Shown: positions 7,512 to 15,236 of the stretch, piece after piece
Layout: every line of letters starts with the position of its first letter
Position numbering within the stretch: the first letter of the stretch is position 1
From: Dehalobacterium formicoaceticum
GTDB taxonomy: Bacteria; Bacillota; Dehalobacteriia; Dehalobacteriales; Dehalobacteriaceae
Length of the DNA: 64,000 nt
NCBI RefSeq assembly: GCF_002224645.1
Contig: NZ_CP022121.1
Span: 2,424,501 to 2,488,500, forward strand
Reading direction: 5' to 3'
Position numbers and translations under genes: made by a program
Notes under the pieces: model-generated
What the model was told of the DNA's origin: nothing
What the model saw: the letters and a program-made list of their open reading frames with translations, nothing else
The model's database searches: none

Positions 7512-8366
7512 ATGAAGTACATTGAATTACGCAGCCAGGAAAGAAAATGGAGCGTAGCGGCATTATGTCGGGTACTTCAGGTAAGCGAATCCGGCTATTA
7601 TAAATACCTTAGAAATAAAAGTAAACCCTACAAATATGCTGATCTATTAAAACAGATTTATGATCTCTTGAAAGAAGATCCGGAAAACGCAAATTATGGA
7701 GTTAAAAGAATATATCAATACCTAATGAATAATAAAAATTATGAAGGTAGCTATAGCACTATATACAGAATATGTAAAGAAAACAATCTAATGATCCATT
7801 GTAAAAGAAGGCCAAAAGGAATAACGAAAGCCGATTCTGAGGCACAAAAAGCAGAGAACCTCATAAACCAGGATTTTACAGCACAAAATCCCAATGAAAA
7901 ATGGTTAATGGATATTACCGAAATACCTTGTAAAAACGGGAAGCTCTATCTTGCGCCAGTACTTGACTGCTACGACGGCAGCATACGTGGTTTTAAAATG
8001 GATACTAATATGAAAGCCGAACTTTGCGTAGAGGCCTTTAAACATGCCTGTCGCAATGATGGGGCCAGGGGAAGCCAATTTACCAGCGGTATCTTCAGAA
8101 ACACCTTAACTCAATATGGGGCAATACAAAGCATGAGCAGTGTCGGCCGTTGTTATGACAATGCTAGAATGGAGAGCTTTTTTGCCACCCTAAAAAAAGA
8201 AAAACTATATCAGATGGATACTACAAAAATGACTACAGCAGAGGTTAAAACAGTAATATACAGGTATATTTGTTACTATAATTTAAGGCGTATTTATAGT
8301 ACGAACAATGGATGGCCCCCAATGATATTTAGGGGAATGTATTACCAAAATCAAATAGCAGCCTAA
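7512..8366 (+). CDS. IS3-family OrfB transposase with internal catalytic deletion
   Basis: 284 residues. N-terminal HTH_21 region (SVAALCRVLQVSESGYYKYL), then an rve integrase core with the first Asp in WLMDITEIPCKNGKLYLAPV and the Glu in NARMESFFATLKKEKLYQ. The second catalytic block of this family (a HSDRGSQYTS-type motif) is here reduced to CRNDGARGSQFTSG. By comparison with the family, about eight residues including the catalytic Asp are missing, consistent with an in-frame deletion between two Arg-Gly codon pairs. The frame is otherwise intact. Confidence 0.88.
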   Translation: MKYIELRSQERKWSVAALCRVLQVSESGYYKYLRNKSKPYKYADLLKQIYDLLKEDPENANYGVKRIYQYLMNNKNYEGSYSTIYRICKENNLMIHCKRRPKGITKADSEAQKAENLINQDFTAQNPNEKWLMDITEIPCKNGKLYLAPVLDCYDGSIRGFKMDTNMKAELCVEAFKHACRNDGARGSQFTSGIFRNTLTQYGAIQSMSSVGRCYDNARMESFFATLKKEKLYQMDTTKMTTAEVKTVIYRYICYYNLRRIYSTNNGWPPMIFRGMYYQNQIAA

Positions 8367-8400
8367 ATTGACTTTTTAAAATATAGTCCGATTGTTTTAT

Positions 8401-8588
8401 GAAACCCCGGTGGCCTTGACATCCACCCCACGCGTGTCGTTATTAAATTACCGACGGGCGGCTCCGAGAAACATAATGTTTCATATAAGCCCGTCTAAAA
8501 ACTATTTTAACACGCTTGGGGACCCCGTCTGTAAAGGCTCCCCTTCGGCACCTAAGTAGCCCAAGTGGTAATTATCTCTGGGCTCACC
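8401..8588 (-). ncRNA. Candidate structured non-coding RNA (possibly raiA-motif-like)
   Basis: Read on the minus strand the segment is GC-rich compared with its surroundings and folds into nested helices. AGCCCA/TGGGCT forms near the 5-prime end. CCCCAaGCGTGT pairs with ACACGCgTGGGG across about 80 nt. Inside lies GACGGGC/GCCCGTC, capped by a GAAACATTATGTTTC hairpin. GGTGG/CCACC forms at the 3-prime end. Several stems are perfect and the segment has no reading frame. It resembles my memory of the raiA-motif RNA of Firmicutes, but I cannot verify this. The IS3 element lies just beyond its 3-prime end. The rest of the gap to 8733 shows nothing else. Confidence 0.5.
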
Positions 8589-8733
8589 AAAAAACATTAA
8601 TAGTTTTCATTAATTCTTAAACATGTTTTCAATGGTGGTGCTATTTTAGAAAGAGTAAATTTCCATTTTCAATTAAACTAATATTTTATCCTTGCGCTTT
8701 TTTACTGAACCAATATTGACAAATCCAAAGAGT

Positions 8734-9465
8734 TTAAAAATTCAAAGGAAGAAAAGTAACCATGTGTTCCCAAGCAGTTTTTAGATCATAGTACTTTAAT
8801 ACTCCTGCTGTGATTTTTTGAGCGATAAGATCTAAGTACTGAGGGTCTTCTAATTTTTTTTGTTCTCTAGGATTACTTAGGTAACCGATTTCTACCAGTA
8901 CAGCAGGAATTTTAGTATTACACAGCATAAAACATTTACTGTTTTTTGACAGCCTTTTTCTAATTTCGGGAACAGTTCTGAGTTCTTCCTGAATGTAATT
9001 AGCTAGCATTTTACCATTTAATGATTTCGGATGGTAAAATGCTTCTGCGCCTTCATAGGCGTTTTTATTGTTGCTGTTAACATGGACGGTCAATAGTATT
9101 TCCGCATTGCTGGAATTTATTATTTTGATTCTTTCTGTTAGGTCATAGCGTTTTGCTTCTTTTCCATGCAGACCTTTTATTGCATGGTTATAATCACCAT
9201 TACGGGTTAGTACTACCAAAAATCCTTTGTTTTCAAGATGTTCTTTTAATTTTTTACAAATTATTAGATTGATATCTTTTTCCAGAACATTGCCGGAAAC
9301 TGCTCCTGGGTCATAACCTCCATGCCCCGGATCTATGGCAATAATAGGGGAACCCGGTGCTTGAGCAATAATGCCATAATTGCCATAACCCGGGGAAGCT
9401 ATTGCTATTTGGGATAAAATAACAAGGAAGAACATTACTGTAGTGAGAATAAATCTTTTATGCAT
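8734..9465 (-). CDS. N-acetylmuramoyl-L-alanine amidase, CwlD-like
   Basis: 243 residues with a signal peptide (about 1-24). The Amidase_3 domain has zinc ligands in IIAIDPGHGGYDPGA, the Glu of EKDINL and the His of LLTVHVNSN, and the catalytic Glu in AVLVEIGYLSNPREQ. It cleaves the amide bond between MurNAc and the stem peptide. The size and short signal-plus-catalytic layout match CwlD, which makes muramic delta-lactam in spore cortex, suggesting a spore-former; housekeeping amidases of similar size exist. It is 34 bp downstream of the deacetylase gene on the same strand, so they are probably cotranscribed. Confidence 0.9.
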   Translation of the reverse strand: MHKRFILTTVMFFLVILSQIAIASPGYGNYGIIAQAPGSPIIAIDPGHGGYDPGAVSGNVLEKDINLIICKKLKEHLENKGFLVVLTRNGDYNHAIKGLHGKEAKRYDLTERIKIINSSNAEILLTVHVNSNNKNAYEGAEAFYHPKSLNGKMLANYIQEELRTVPEIRKRLSKNSKCFMLCNTKIPAVLVEIGYLSNPREQKKLEDPQYLDLIAQKITAGVLKYYDLKTAWEHMVTFLPLNF

Positions 9466-9499
9466 AATTGCCCCCTTAGATTTATTAGTTTCATAAGTA

Positions 9500-10360
9500 C
9501 TATTTGACTAATTCAGATAGGTAGACGAACTCTATTCCTTTGTTCTCCATGATTGGGATCATTTCCTGAAGAGCTTGGGCGGTTTTTTCACCGCCTAAAC
9601 CGACGTGACCAATGCCTATTGCACCGCCATTGGTCAATGCTCTATCAGCTAATAAGTCTAATTGTTTTTTTATGTGTGATATGCTTTTATCATTATCGAG
9701 AAAAATATCTCTTTTAACGCAGGGTATTTTCATCTGATGAGCCAAAGGTATTATGAGGGAGTGCTCATCTGTTCCGCTATCTAAGACAAAAAAGTTTTTT
9801 TCTTTAGCCGCTTCTAGTACCGGTCGAATTAAATTTTCATTTGAACAAATTAATGATCCCATGTGATTATTGAAACCTATCGCGCCGGGAATTGCCGCTA
9901 AGTCTAAAGATGCCCTGTGTTTAATTTGGTTGGTATTCATTGTGGAAACAATGGCACCCGGACCTAACCAACTGGACTTACCTTTTTTGGGTTCCATGGG
10001 TAAGTGGACTATGATTTCGAATCCGCTTTTTGCTCCTTTGTTCGCCGCTATTTGCGAAAATTCCAGGTTAGGCATAACTGCAAAGGTCAAAGGTTTACGG
10101 ATAGACATCATTTCTTCTATACCTGATTGATTGAATTGTCCAAAATCATCAATAACGATGGCTACTTTAGCTTTACGATTATTTGTATTTATCGGATTGA
10201 CGCCATTTTTTTCCTGCCCTAAGGGTAGTAGAATAGTTTTTTCCTCTTTATTTACATTTTTTACATAATTAATAGGTAAGTAATAGATAAAGGTCAATAC
10301 AGCTATAAAACATAATACTAAACAGGCAACAAATAATTTTTTCCCGTGTTGCTTACCCAT
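9500..10360 (-). CDS. Divergent polysaccharide deacetylase family protein
   Basis: 286 residues. One N-terminal membrane anchor (about 8-28), a Lys-rich linker, then a NodB-like barrel with VAIVIDDFG (metal-binding Asp pair), FEIIVHLPMEP, FNNHMGS and AIGIGHVGLGG. This is the divergent polysaccharide deacetylase (YibQ/DUF610) pattern. The substrate is unknown; the partner amidase next to it suggests cell-wall glycan. No other gene is seen upstream between 10361 and 10668. Confidence 0.88.
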   Translation of the reverse strand: MGKQHGKKLFVACLVLCFIAVLTFIYYLPINYVKNVNKEEKTILLPLGQEKNGVNPINTNNRKAKVAIVIDDFGQFNQSGIEEMMSIRKPLTFAVMPNLEFSQIAANKGAKSGFEIIVHLPMEPKKGKSSWLGPGAIVSTMNTNQIKHRASLDLAAIPGAIGFNNHMGSLICSNENLIRPVLEAAKEKNFFVLDSGTDEHSLIIPLAHQMKIPCVKRDIFLDNDKSISHIKKQLDLLADRALTNGGAIGIGHVGLGGEKTAQALQEMIPIMENKGIEFVYLSELVK

Positions 10361-10668
10361 TTTTCATCCTCTTTTCAAATAATTAATAATTATAATGGAA
10401 TTGTCCACAAGTATATATTTTGCAGATTACTTAAAAAAAATAGTGGAAAGTTATGTTTAAATATTTCCTACAACTCAATGAATAAAATACAATTCCGGCT
10501 CCAGAGAATTTTCATTGAGGAATGTCTTCTTTGATGAAAGTACATTAAAATCAATGTCATGACCAATATGTTGTTAAGTCTAATTGATAATAGTATAATT
10601 ATGCAAAATGGTGTTAGGCAATTATGTCGAAATGAGATAACAATAGGGAATGGTGAGGAGGCGGGCAG

Positions 10669-10731
10669 ATAAATTTATTTAATATCATTCCGGAAGATTT
10701 TTTCAAACCATTAACCAGCAAATATATATAA
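10669..10731 (+). pseudogene. 5-prime relic of a gene resembling Wadjet JetA (DUF5716)
   Basis: After GAGGAGG at 10655-10661 the sequence reads ATA then [19 protein letters not shown] and a stop. The usual start of DUF5716/JetA-like proteins as I remember it is very similar. The expected ATG is ATA here and the frame ends after 20 codons. The assignment rests on about 19 residues and is tentative. Confidence 0.35.
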
Positions 10732-10734
10732 AAC

Positions 10735-10883
10735 CTTGTGAGGAAGTCCGTGGTATATGTTTTCTGCAAAAGGGCATCGCCGATGTATTTTTCATTTTGC
10801 AGAATTTGATTGATGATGCTGGTGTACCACTTTTCATGGCCTGCGCTATTCAGAATACCGTCGGCCTCAAGGCCTCGGGCTAT
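10735..10883 (-). pseudogene. Fragment of a large serine recombinase
   Basis: The minus strand reads [20 protein letters not shown] then [20 protein letters not shown] and [10 protein letters not shown], the pattern of the Recombinase domain of large serine integrases. No start codon and no catalytic N-terminal domain are present. It directly abuts the relic at 10669-10731, marking a past integration/deletion scar. Confidence 0.8.
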
Positions 10884-10889
10884 TTAAGT

Positions 10890-10914
10890 AGAACAGGGAA
10901 TGGTTCTTTGTTCT
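10890..10914. repeat. REP-like repeat, family 1, partial copy
   Basis: AGAACAGGGAATGGTTCTTT matches the left arm of the copies at 6822 and 12236 with two substitutions; the right arm is absent. Confidence 0.8.
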
Positions 10915-11011
10915 TGATGTAAATACCCTGTATAAAAAGCGGATTGAATGGTGTGATCAAAGGGAAAATAATCAGGGAAGAATAAATAACGATAAAGGAG
11001 CATGATAAAAA

Positions 11012-12196
11012 ATGAAAAAACTAGTCAAAAACAATGTTTTTTGGGTCGGCAAAGTAGATTGGGAACTTCAAAAATTTCACGGCAACGAATATTCAACTCA
11101 TAAAGGCTCCACTTATAATTCCTATTTGATTCAGGAAGAAAAGACCGTTCTGATTGATACGGTCTGGGCTCCTTTTGCCGGAGAGTTTGTTGATAACCTG
11201 GACAGGGAAATCGATTTGAATAAAATTGATTTTATCATTGCTAATCACGGAGAAGTTGACCACAGCGGCGCTCTTCCCGAATTAATGAAGCAGATTCCGG
11301 ACAAGCCGATTTACTGCACTGCGAGCGCGGTCAATTCCCTGAAGGGCCAGTATCATCAAGACTGGAATTTTCAGGTTGTTAAGACCGGAGATAAAATTGA
11401 TATCGGGAATGGAAAAGAACTCGTTTTTGTCGAAATGAAAATGCTTCATTGGCCGGACAGCATGGCAACTTATTTAACCAAGGATAATATTTTATTCAGC
11501 AACGATGCTTTCGGACAGCATTTAGCCACAGAGCAGCTGTTTAACGATCAGGTTGACCAGTGCGATCTATTCAATGAGGCTACTAAGTATTACGCGAATA
11601 TCCTGACCCCGTTCAGCCCCATCTTAAGAAAAAAGCTGGACGAAGTCATCGCGTTGAACCTTCCGATTGAAGTGATCGCGACGAGTCATGGCGTTATTTG
11701 GCGGGACAATCCCATGCAGATCATTGAAAAATACGCCCAGTGGTCAAATAATTATCAGGAGAATCAAATTGTTATTATCTATGACACCATGTGGAACGGC
11801 ACAAAGCTGCTCGCTGAAAAAATAGCGGAAGGAATCAGGCTGGCTGATCCTGACGTGGTTGTTAAGGTCCATAATCTTTCCAAGAGCGATGAGAACGATC
11901 TGATTACCGAGGTTTTTAAATCAAAAACCGTCGTTATCGGTTCGCCGACAATTTCAAACAGCATTCTGCATTCGGTGGCTGGGTTTATCCATCTTATGAA
12001 AGAGCTTAAATTCAAAGAGAAAAAAGCGGCGGCCTTCGGTTGCTATGGTTGGAGCGGAGAATCGGTAAAGGTTATTAATGAGCTGATGGAAAACGCGGGA
12101 TTTAAAGTTGTGTCGGAAGGCTATAGAAACCAATGGAACCCGGATGATGCAGCGCAAAAGTCGGCGGTGGACTTTGGCAAAACAATTGCCGAATAA
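11012..12196 (+). CDS. Flavodiiron protein (FprA-type A flavoprotein)
   Basis: 394 residues. The N-terminal metallo-beta-lactamase-like domain carries the di-iron ligands H79, E81, D83, H84 (ANHGEVDHSG), H146 (LHWPDS), D165 (SNDAFGQH) and H226 (TSHGVIW). The C-terminal flavodoxin domain starts near 253, with the FMN loop YDTMWNGT and GSPTISNS. It reduces O2 to water, or NO to N2O, using reduced rubredoxin, protecting an anaerobe. There is no fused rubredoxin, so an external donor is needed. AAAGGAG precedes the ATG. It stands alone, followed by a REP-like repeat. Confidence 0.95.
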   Translation: MKKLVKNNVFWVGKVDWELQKFHGNEYSTHKGSTYNSYLIQEEKTVLIDTVWAPFAGEFVDNLDREIDLNKIDFIIANHGEVDHSGALPELMKQIPDKPIYCTASAVNSLKGQYHQDWNFQVVKTGDKIDIGNGKELVFVEMKMLHWPDSMATYLTKDNILFSNDAFGQHLATEQLFNDQVDQCDLFNEATKYYANILTPFSPILRKKLDEVIALNLPIEVIATSHGVIWRDNPMQIIEKYAQWSNNYQENQIVIIYDTMWNGTKLLAEKIAEGIRLADPDVVVKVHNLSKSDENDLITEVFKSKTVVIGSPTISNSILHSVAGFIHLMKELKFKEKKAAAFGCYGWSGESVKVINELMENAGFKVVSEGYRNQWNPDDAAQKSAVDFGKTIAE

Positions 12197-12235
12197 TAAC
12201 AGATAACATCAAGCAATTTCAAGCTGTTCCCGAGT

Positions 12236-12396
12236 AGAACAGGGGACGGTTCTTTGTTCTAGCATTGAAAAATCTTACTAACAATAAATCCGTTAAGTCT
12301 GGATATCTGTGTCAAACAAAGAACCGTCCCCTGTTTGCCGTCTCCCCTGTTTGCCGTCCCCTGTTTGCCTTCTCCCCTGTTTGCCTTCCCCTGTAA
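12236..12396. repeat. REP-like palindromic repeat, family 1, copy 2
   Basis: Full copy at 12236-12336 with the same arms and spacer as 6822-6922 and only a few differences, followed by degenerating CCCTGTTTGCC units to about 12396. Confidence 0.9.
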
Positions 12397-12424
12397 TTTT
12401 TTTAAATTTAATCACAAAAAACAG

Positions 12425-12454
12425 TTGACAAAATTATGGGTTTTAGCATAAGAT
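12425..12454 (+). promoter_or_regulatory. Putative sigma-A promoter of the riboswitch-controlled CDF gene
   Basis: TTGACA (12425) and TAAGAT (12449) with an 18-bp spacer, about 50 bp before the aptamer. Confidence 0.55.
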
Positions 12455-12499
12455 TTATAGGAGCTGACAATTTAATACTATAAATACTTTAAATACTTT

Positions 12500-12620
12500 A
12501 AATAGATCAGGCGATACACTTTTTTAGTGTATAGGGTCGGGCAGGCGTAATGCCGGCAACAGGGAAAATACCTGTGGGACTATAATTATCAACAAATTAT
12601 AGACCCATGGGTATTTTTTT
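12500..12620 (+). promoter_or_regulatory. NiCo (czcD-motif) riboswitch with terminator
   Basis: The aptamer region 12504-12604 shows GATCAGGCG, a short stem (ATACACT/AGTGTAT), then GGGTCGGGCAGG, GCCGGCAACAGGG and CCTGTGGGAC, which is the four-helix layout I associate with the Ni/Co-binding czcD motif. CTATAATT/AATTATAG closes the last stem. AAAATACC...TGGG (12565-12578) can pair with CCCATGGGTATTTT (12604-12617), followed by a T-run, giving an intrinsic terminator. Metal binding would be expected to prevent termination. The downstream gene is a cation-efflux transporter, which fits. The identity is by remembered consensus and gene context. Confidence 0.75.
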
Positions 12621-12776
12621 AAACACAGAAGGATAGATAATATAAATAGTTAGATTGACATTTTCATTGGTATTTATATTTATAGTTAGATTAATATTAG
12701 GATTAATATGATTTAAAGGTAAGGTTAGATTTAAAGAGTATATCCCCAAGGGAAATAATTGATAAGGTGGATAATT

Positions 12777-13664
12777 ATGACTGATCATACTTATAAAAAA
12801 GTGAGACAGGTACTTTGGATTATTCTTTTTGCCAACCTGGGGGTTGCATTTCTGAAGATATTTGTTGGTAACATCATCAATAGTTCCAGTATGACCGCTG
12901 ATGGGTTTCATTCTCTAACTGACGGTTCTTCTAATATCGTGGGGTTGATCGGGATACGATATGCATCCAAGCCGGTTGATGAGGATCACCCATATGGACA
13001 TGGCAAGATTGAGATGCTGACAGGGCTTTTTATTGCCGGCATGCTTTTCTTTATTGGCGTAAACATCATTTTAAATGCCATCAGCAGGTTCATGAACCCT
13101 GTCGCACCTGACATTACGATGGCAAGCCTGATTGCTCTTCTTGCCACACTCTTGGTCAATATTTTTGTAAGCTACTATGAATTCAGTACAGGTAAGAAGC
13201 TGGGCAGCCCGATTCTAATCTCCGACTCTATGCATACCAGAAGTGACATCTATGTCTCACTGGGTGTACTGGTGACTTTAATAGCTATCAAGATTGGTTT
13301 ACCTCCAATCATTGACCCGATTGCTTCTCTTGTTGTAGCTGGTTTTATTATGCATGCAGCTTATGAAATTTTCAAAAATAATGGCGAAATACTAGTTGAT
13401 AAGGTAGTGGTAGATACAGAAAAAATCAGGAATATTGCTCTTGGCTTTGAGCAAGTTAAGGATGCCCATAACATTCGGAGCCGAGGTTGTGAACATGATC
13501 TTCATATCGATATGCATGTAATGATCGAGCCTGACATGAGTGTTGAAGAATCTCATAAGTTGATGCATAATATTGAAGACAAAATCAAGGAGGAAATTAA
13601 CAATAATGTTCAGGTCATCGTGCATATTGAGCCTTATTATGCAAAGGTTGAAGTGCTTGACTGA
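12777..13664 (+). CDS. Cation diffusion facilitator (CDF) transporter
   Basis: 295 residues from the ATG at 12777, chosen because AAGGTGG lies six bases upstream; a TTG at 12759 also opens the frame. Six membrane helices. Transport-site motifs are ADGFHSLTDGSSN in helix 2 and SDSMHTRSDIYVS in helix 5 (Asp/His metal ligands), with HPYGHGKIE between helices. The cytoplasmic C-terminal ferredoxin-like domain is His-rich (HDLHIDMHVMIEP). It exports divalent cations by proton exchange. The preceding NiCo-type riboswitch suggests Ni2+ or Co2+ export. A terminator follows at 13716-13752. Confidence 0.94.
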   Translation: MTDHTYKKVRQVLWIILFANLGVAFLKIFVGNIINSSSMTADGFHSLTDGSSNIVGLIGIRYASKPVDEDHPYGHGKIEMLTGLFIAGMLFFIGVNIILNAISRFMNPVAPDITMASLIALLATLLVNIFVSYYEFSTGKKLGSPILISDSMHTRSDIYVSLGVLVTLIAIKIGLPPIIDPIASLVVAGFIMHAAYEIFKNNGEILVDKVVVDTEKIRNIALGFEQVKDAHNIRSRGCEHDLHIDMHVMIEPDMSVEESHKLMHNIEDKIKEEINNNVQVIVHIEPYYAKVEVLD

Positions 13665-13715
13665 TTATGGTGTGCAGCCACAACATGCTTCCCCTAAAAA
13701 TTGATCAAATTCAAA

Positions 13716-13752
13716 TGAGCTCCCACTTCTATTAAGAGGGAGCTCATTTTTT
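13716..13752 (+). terminator. Terminator after CDF gene
   Basis: AATGAGCTCCC pairs with GGGAGCTCATT, followed by TTTTTT. Confidence 0.85.
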
Positions 13753-13822
13753 CTTCAGGTGGGGTAGATATCCCATCTGAAGTCCGATGTCGACACTATT
13801 CTTTACTATGTGAGAACGGTGT

Positions 13823-14953
13823 TTAGTAGGTGATCCCTTTCAGCGGTGGCAGCGGGCAATTTTCCATCTGCCAGAAGTTCAACAGCACCTTGGATAGTGC
13901 CAACTTGTCCAGACGGCCGGCCACGCTCAGTTCCACGGTTTCTGCCTTGCCCTCGCGCACTTTGGGCACAAAGTCCGGGTCAATGATCACTGCCCGGGCT
14001 AACGCTGCGATATCGGTGTAACGCAAGGCATTCAACGCATCGTCCGGTGTCAGGATGCTGCCTGCCAGCATCATTGGTACTCTGCCGCCGATGCTCTTGT
14101 ATACTGTTTGCGCGATTGGTTCGCCCTGACCGCCGGCGCCCGGCATAGCTTTGTAGTCTGCCGAGGAGACATGCAGATAGTCAGCGCCGCCGTCGATTAC
14201 TTTGGCAATCAGCTTGACGGAATCATCCACGGTATAACCTACGTTTTCGCCATGTACTTCTTCGGGGGAGATGCGGTAGCCAACGATGAACTCCTTGCCG
14301 GCCTTTTCAGCGGCCACTTCCTTTACTTTTTTCAACACCGCCAGCGGAAAGGCCATCCGCTTTTCAAAACTGCCACCCCAATCATCGGTACGGGTGTTGG
14401 AGTAGGCTGAGAAAAACTGTTGCAGCAGGTAGTGGTTGGCGCCATGAATCTCGACCCCGTCGAAACCCGCTTCCACAGCGCGGCGCGTGGCTTGGCCGTA
14501 ATCATCGATAATAGAAAGGATCTGCTCGTCTGTGAGCGCTTCGGGCACGTAATTTAAAAAAGGAAAATCAATAGCGCTGGGGGCCAGTACCTTGCCATAG
14601 CGCTGATAAGCACCTAGCGCTTCACGTCCGGCGTTGTGCAGCTGCATGATCGCCTTGTTCCCCTTAGCCTTGATGATATCGGCCAGTTTCTTCAATCCCG
14701 GGACTTTATCATCATTGTACACGGTAAGCTGGTTGGGCATGCCCAATCCTTCTTCCGATACTGCTGCCGCGTCGGTGATAATCAGAGCTCCCGTATCGTT
14801 GCGCAGTTCAAAGTAATCATAGTCCTCCTGCCCGATAGAACCGTCTTCGTTGGAGGCGAAGATCAACATCGGCGCCATAGCAAATCGGTTATCCACCTGC
14901 ACTTCGTTTCCCAGAGTGATGGGTTCAAAAAGAGCTTTGTATTTGTTGTTCAT
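13823..14953 (-). CDS. NADH:flavin oxidoreductase, old yellow enzyme family
   Basis: 376 residues forming one FMN-binding TIM barrel. Visible motifs are NRFAMAPM near the N-terminus, the substrate-binding His-Gly-Ala-Asn region (GFDGVEIHGANHYLLQQFFS), NTRTDDWGGSFEKRMAFPLA and the phosphate-binding C-terminal part (MMLAGSILTPDDALNAL). There are no Cys clusters, so this is the short OYE form rather than the iron-sulfur dienoyl-CoA reductase form. It reduces activated C=C bonds or nitro groups with NAD(P)H; the true substrate is unknown. AAAGGAAA lies before the ATG. It is divergent from the sigma-54 regulator. Confidence 0.92.
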   Translation of the reverse strand: MNNKYKALFEPITLGNEVQVDNRFAMAPMLIFASNEDGSIGQEDYDYFELRNDTGALIITDAAAVSEEGLGMPNQLTVYNDDKVPGLKKLADIIKAKGNKAIMQLHNAGREALGAYQRYGKVLAPSAIDFPFLNYVPEALTDEQILSIIDDYGQATRRAVEAGFDGVEIHGANHYLLQQFFSAYSNTRTDDWGGSFEKRMAFPLAVLKKVKEVAAEKAGKEFIVGYRISPEEVHGENVGYTVDDSVKLIAKVIDGGADYLHVSSADYKAMPGAGGQGEPIAQTVYKSIGGRVPMMLAGSILTPDDALNALRYTDIAALARAVIIDPDFVPKVREGKAETVELSVAGRLDKLALSKVLLNFWQMENCPLPPLKGITY

Positions 14954-15236
14954 TATATTTTTCCTTTCTATATGTATTTATCATTCATTATAACATTTTC
15001 CCCATTAACCATACACATATTCTATCTAATTTTCCTGTTATAATAAAGGGAGGGCTCTTGCACGAGGCAGGTGATCCGGTTTCAATAATGCAGTTGTAAT
15101 CGTGCAGGGGTGTTCTTTTCAATTTATGATGATATAATATATCGAGAAGAGGCATCATGTGCAATATAGATTGTATATTAAATGATATCACGTAAGAGAG
15201 CTACCAGATTTTGAATCCAGCGGGGGTGATGTTTTC

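Larger units (their letters stand above)
7207..8366 (+). mobile_element. IS3-family element, probably inactive
   Basis: OrfA plus OrfB with IS3 organisation. I could not define terminal inverted repeats or a target duplication, so only the coding core is delimited. OrfB has lost the second catalytic Asp region, so the element is probably unable to move by itself. Confidence 0.85.
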
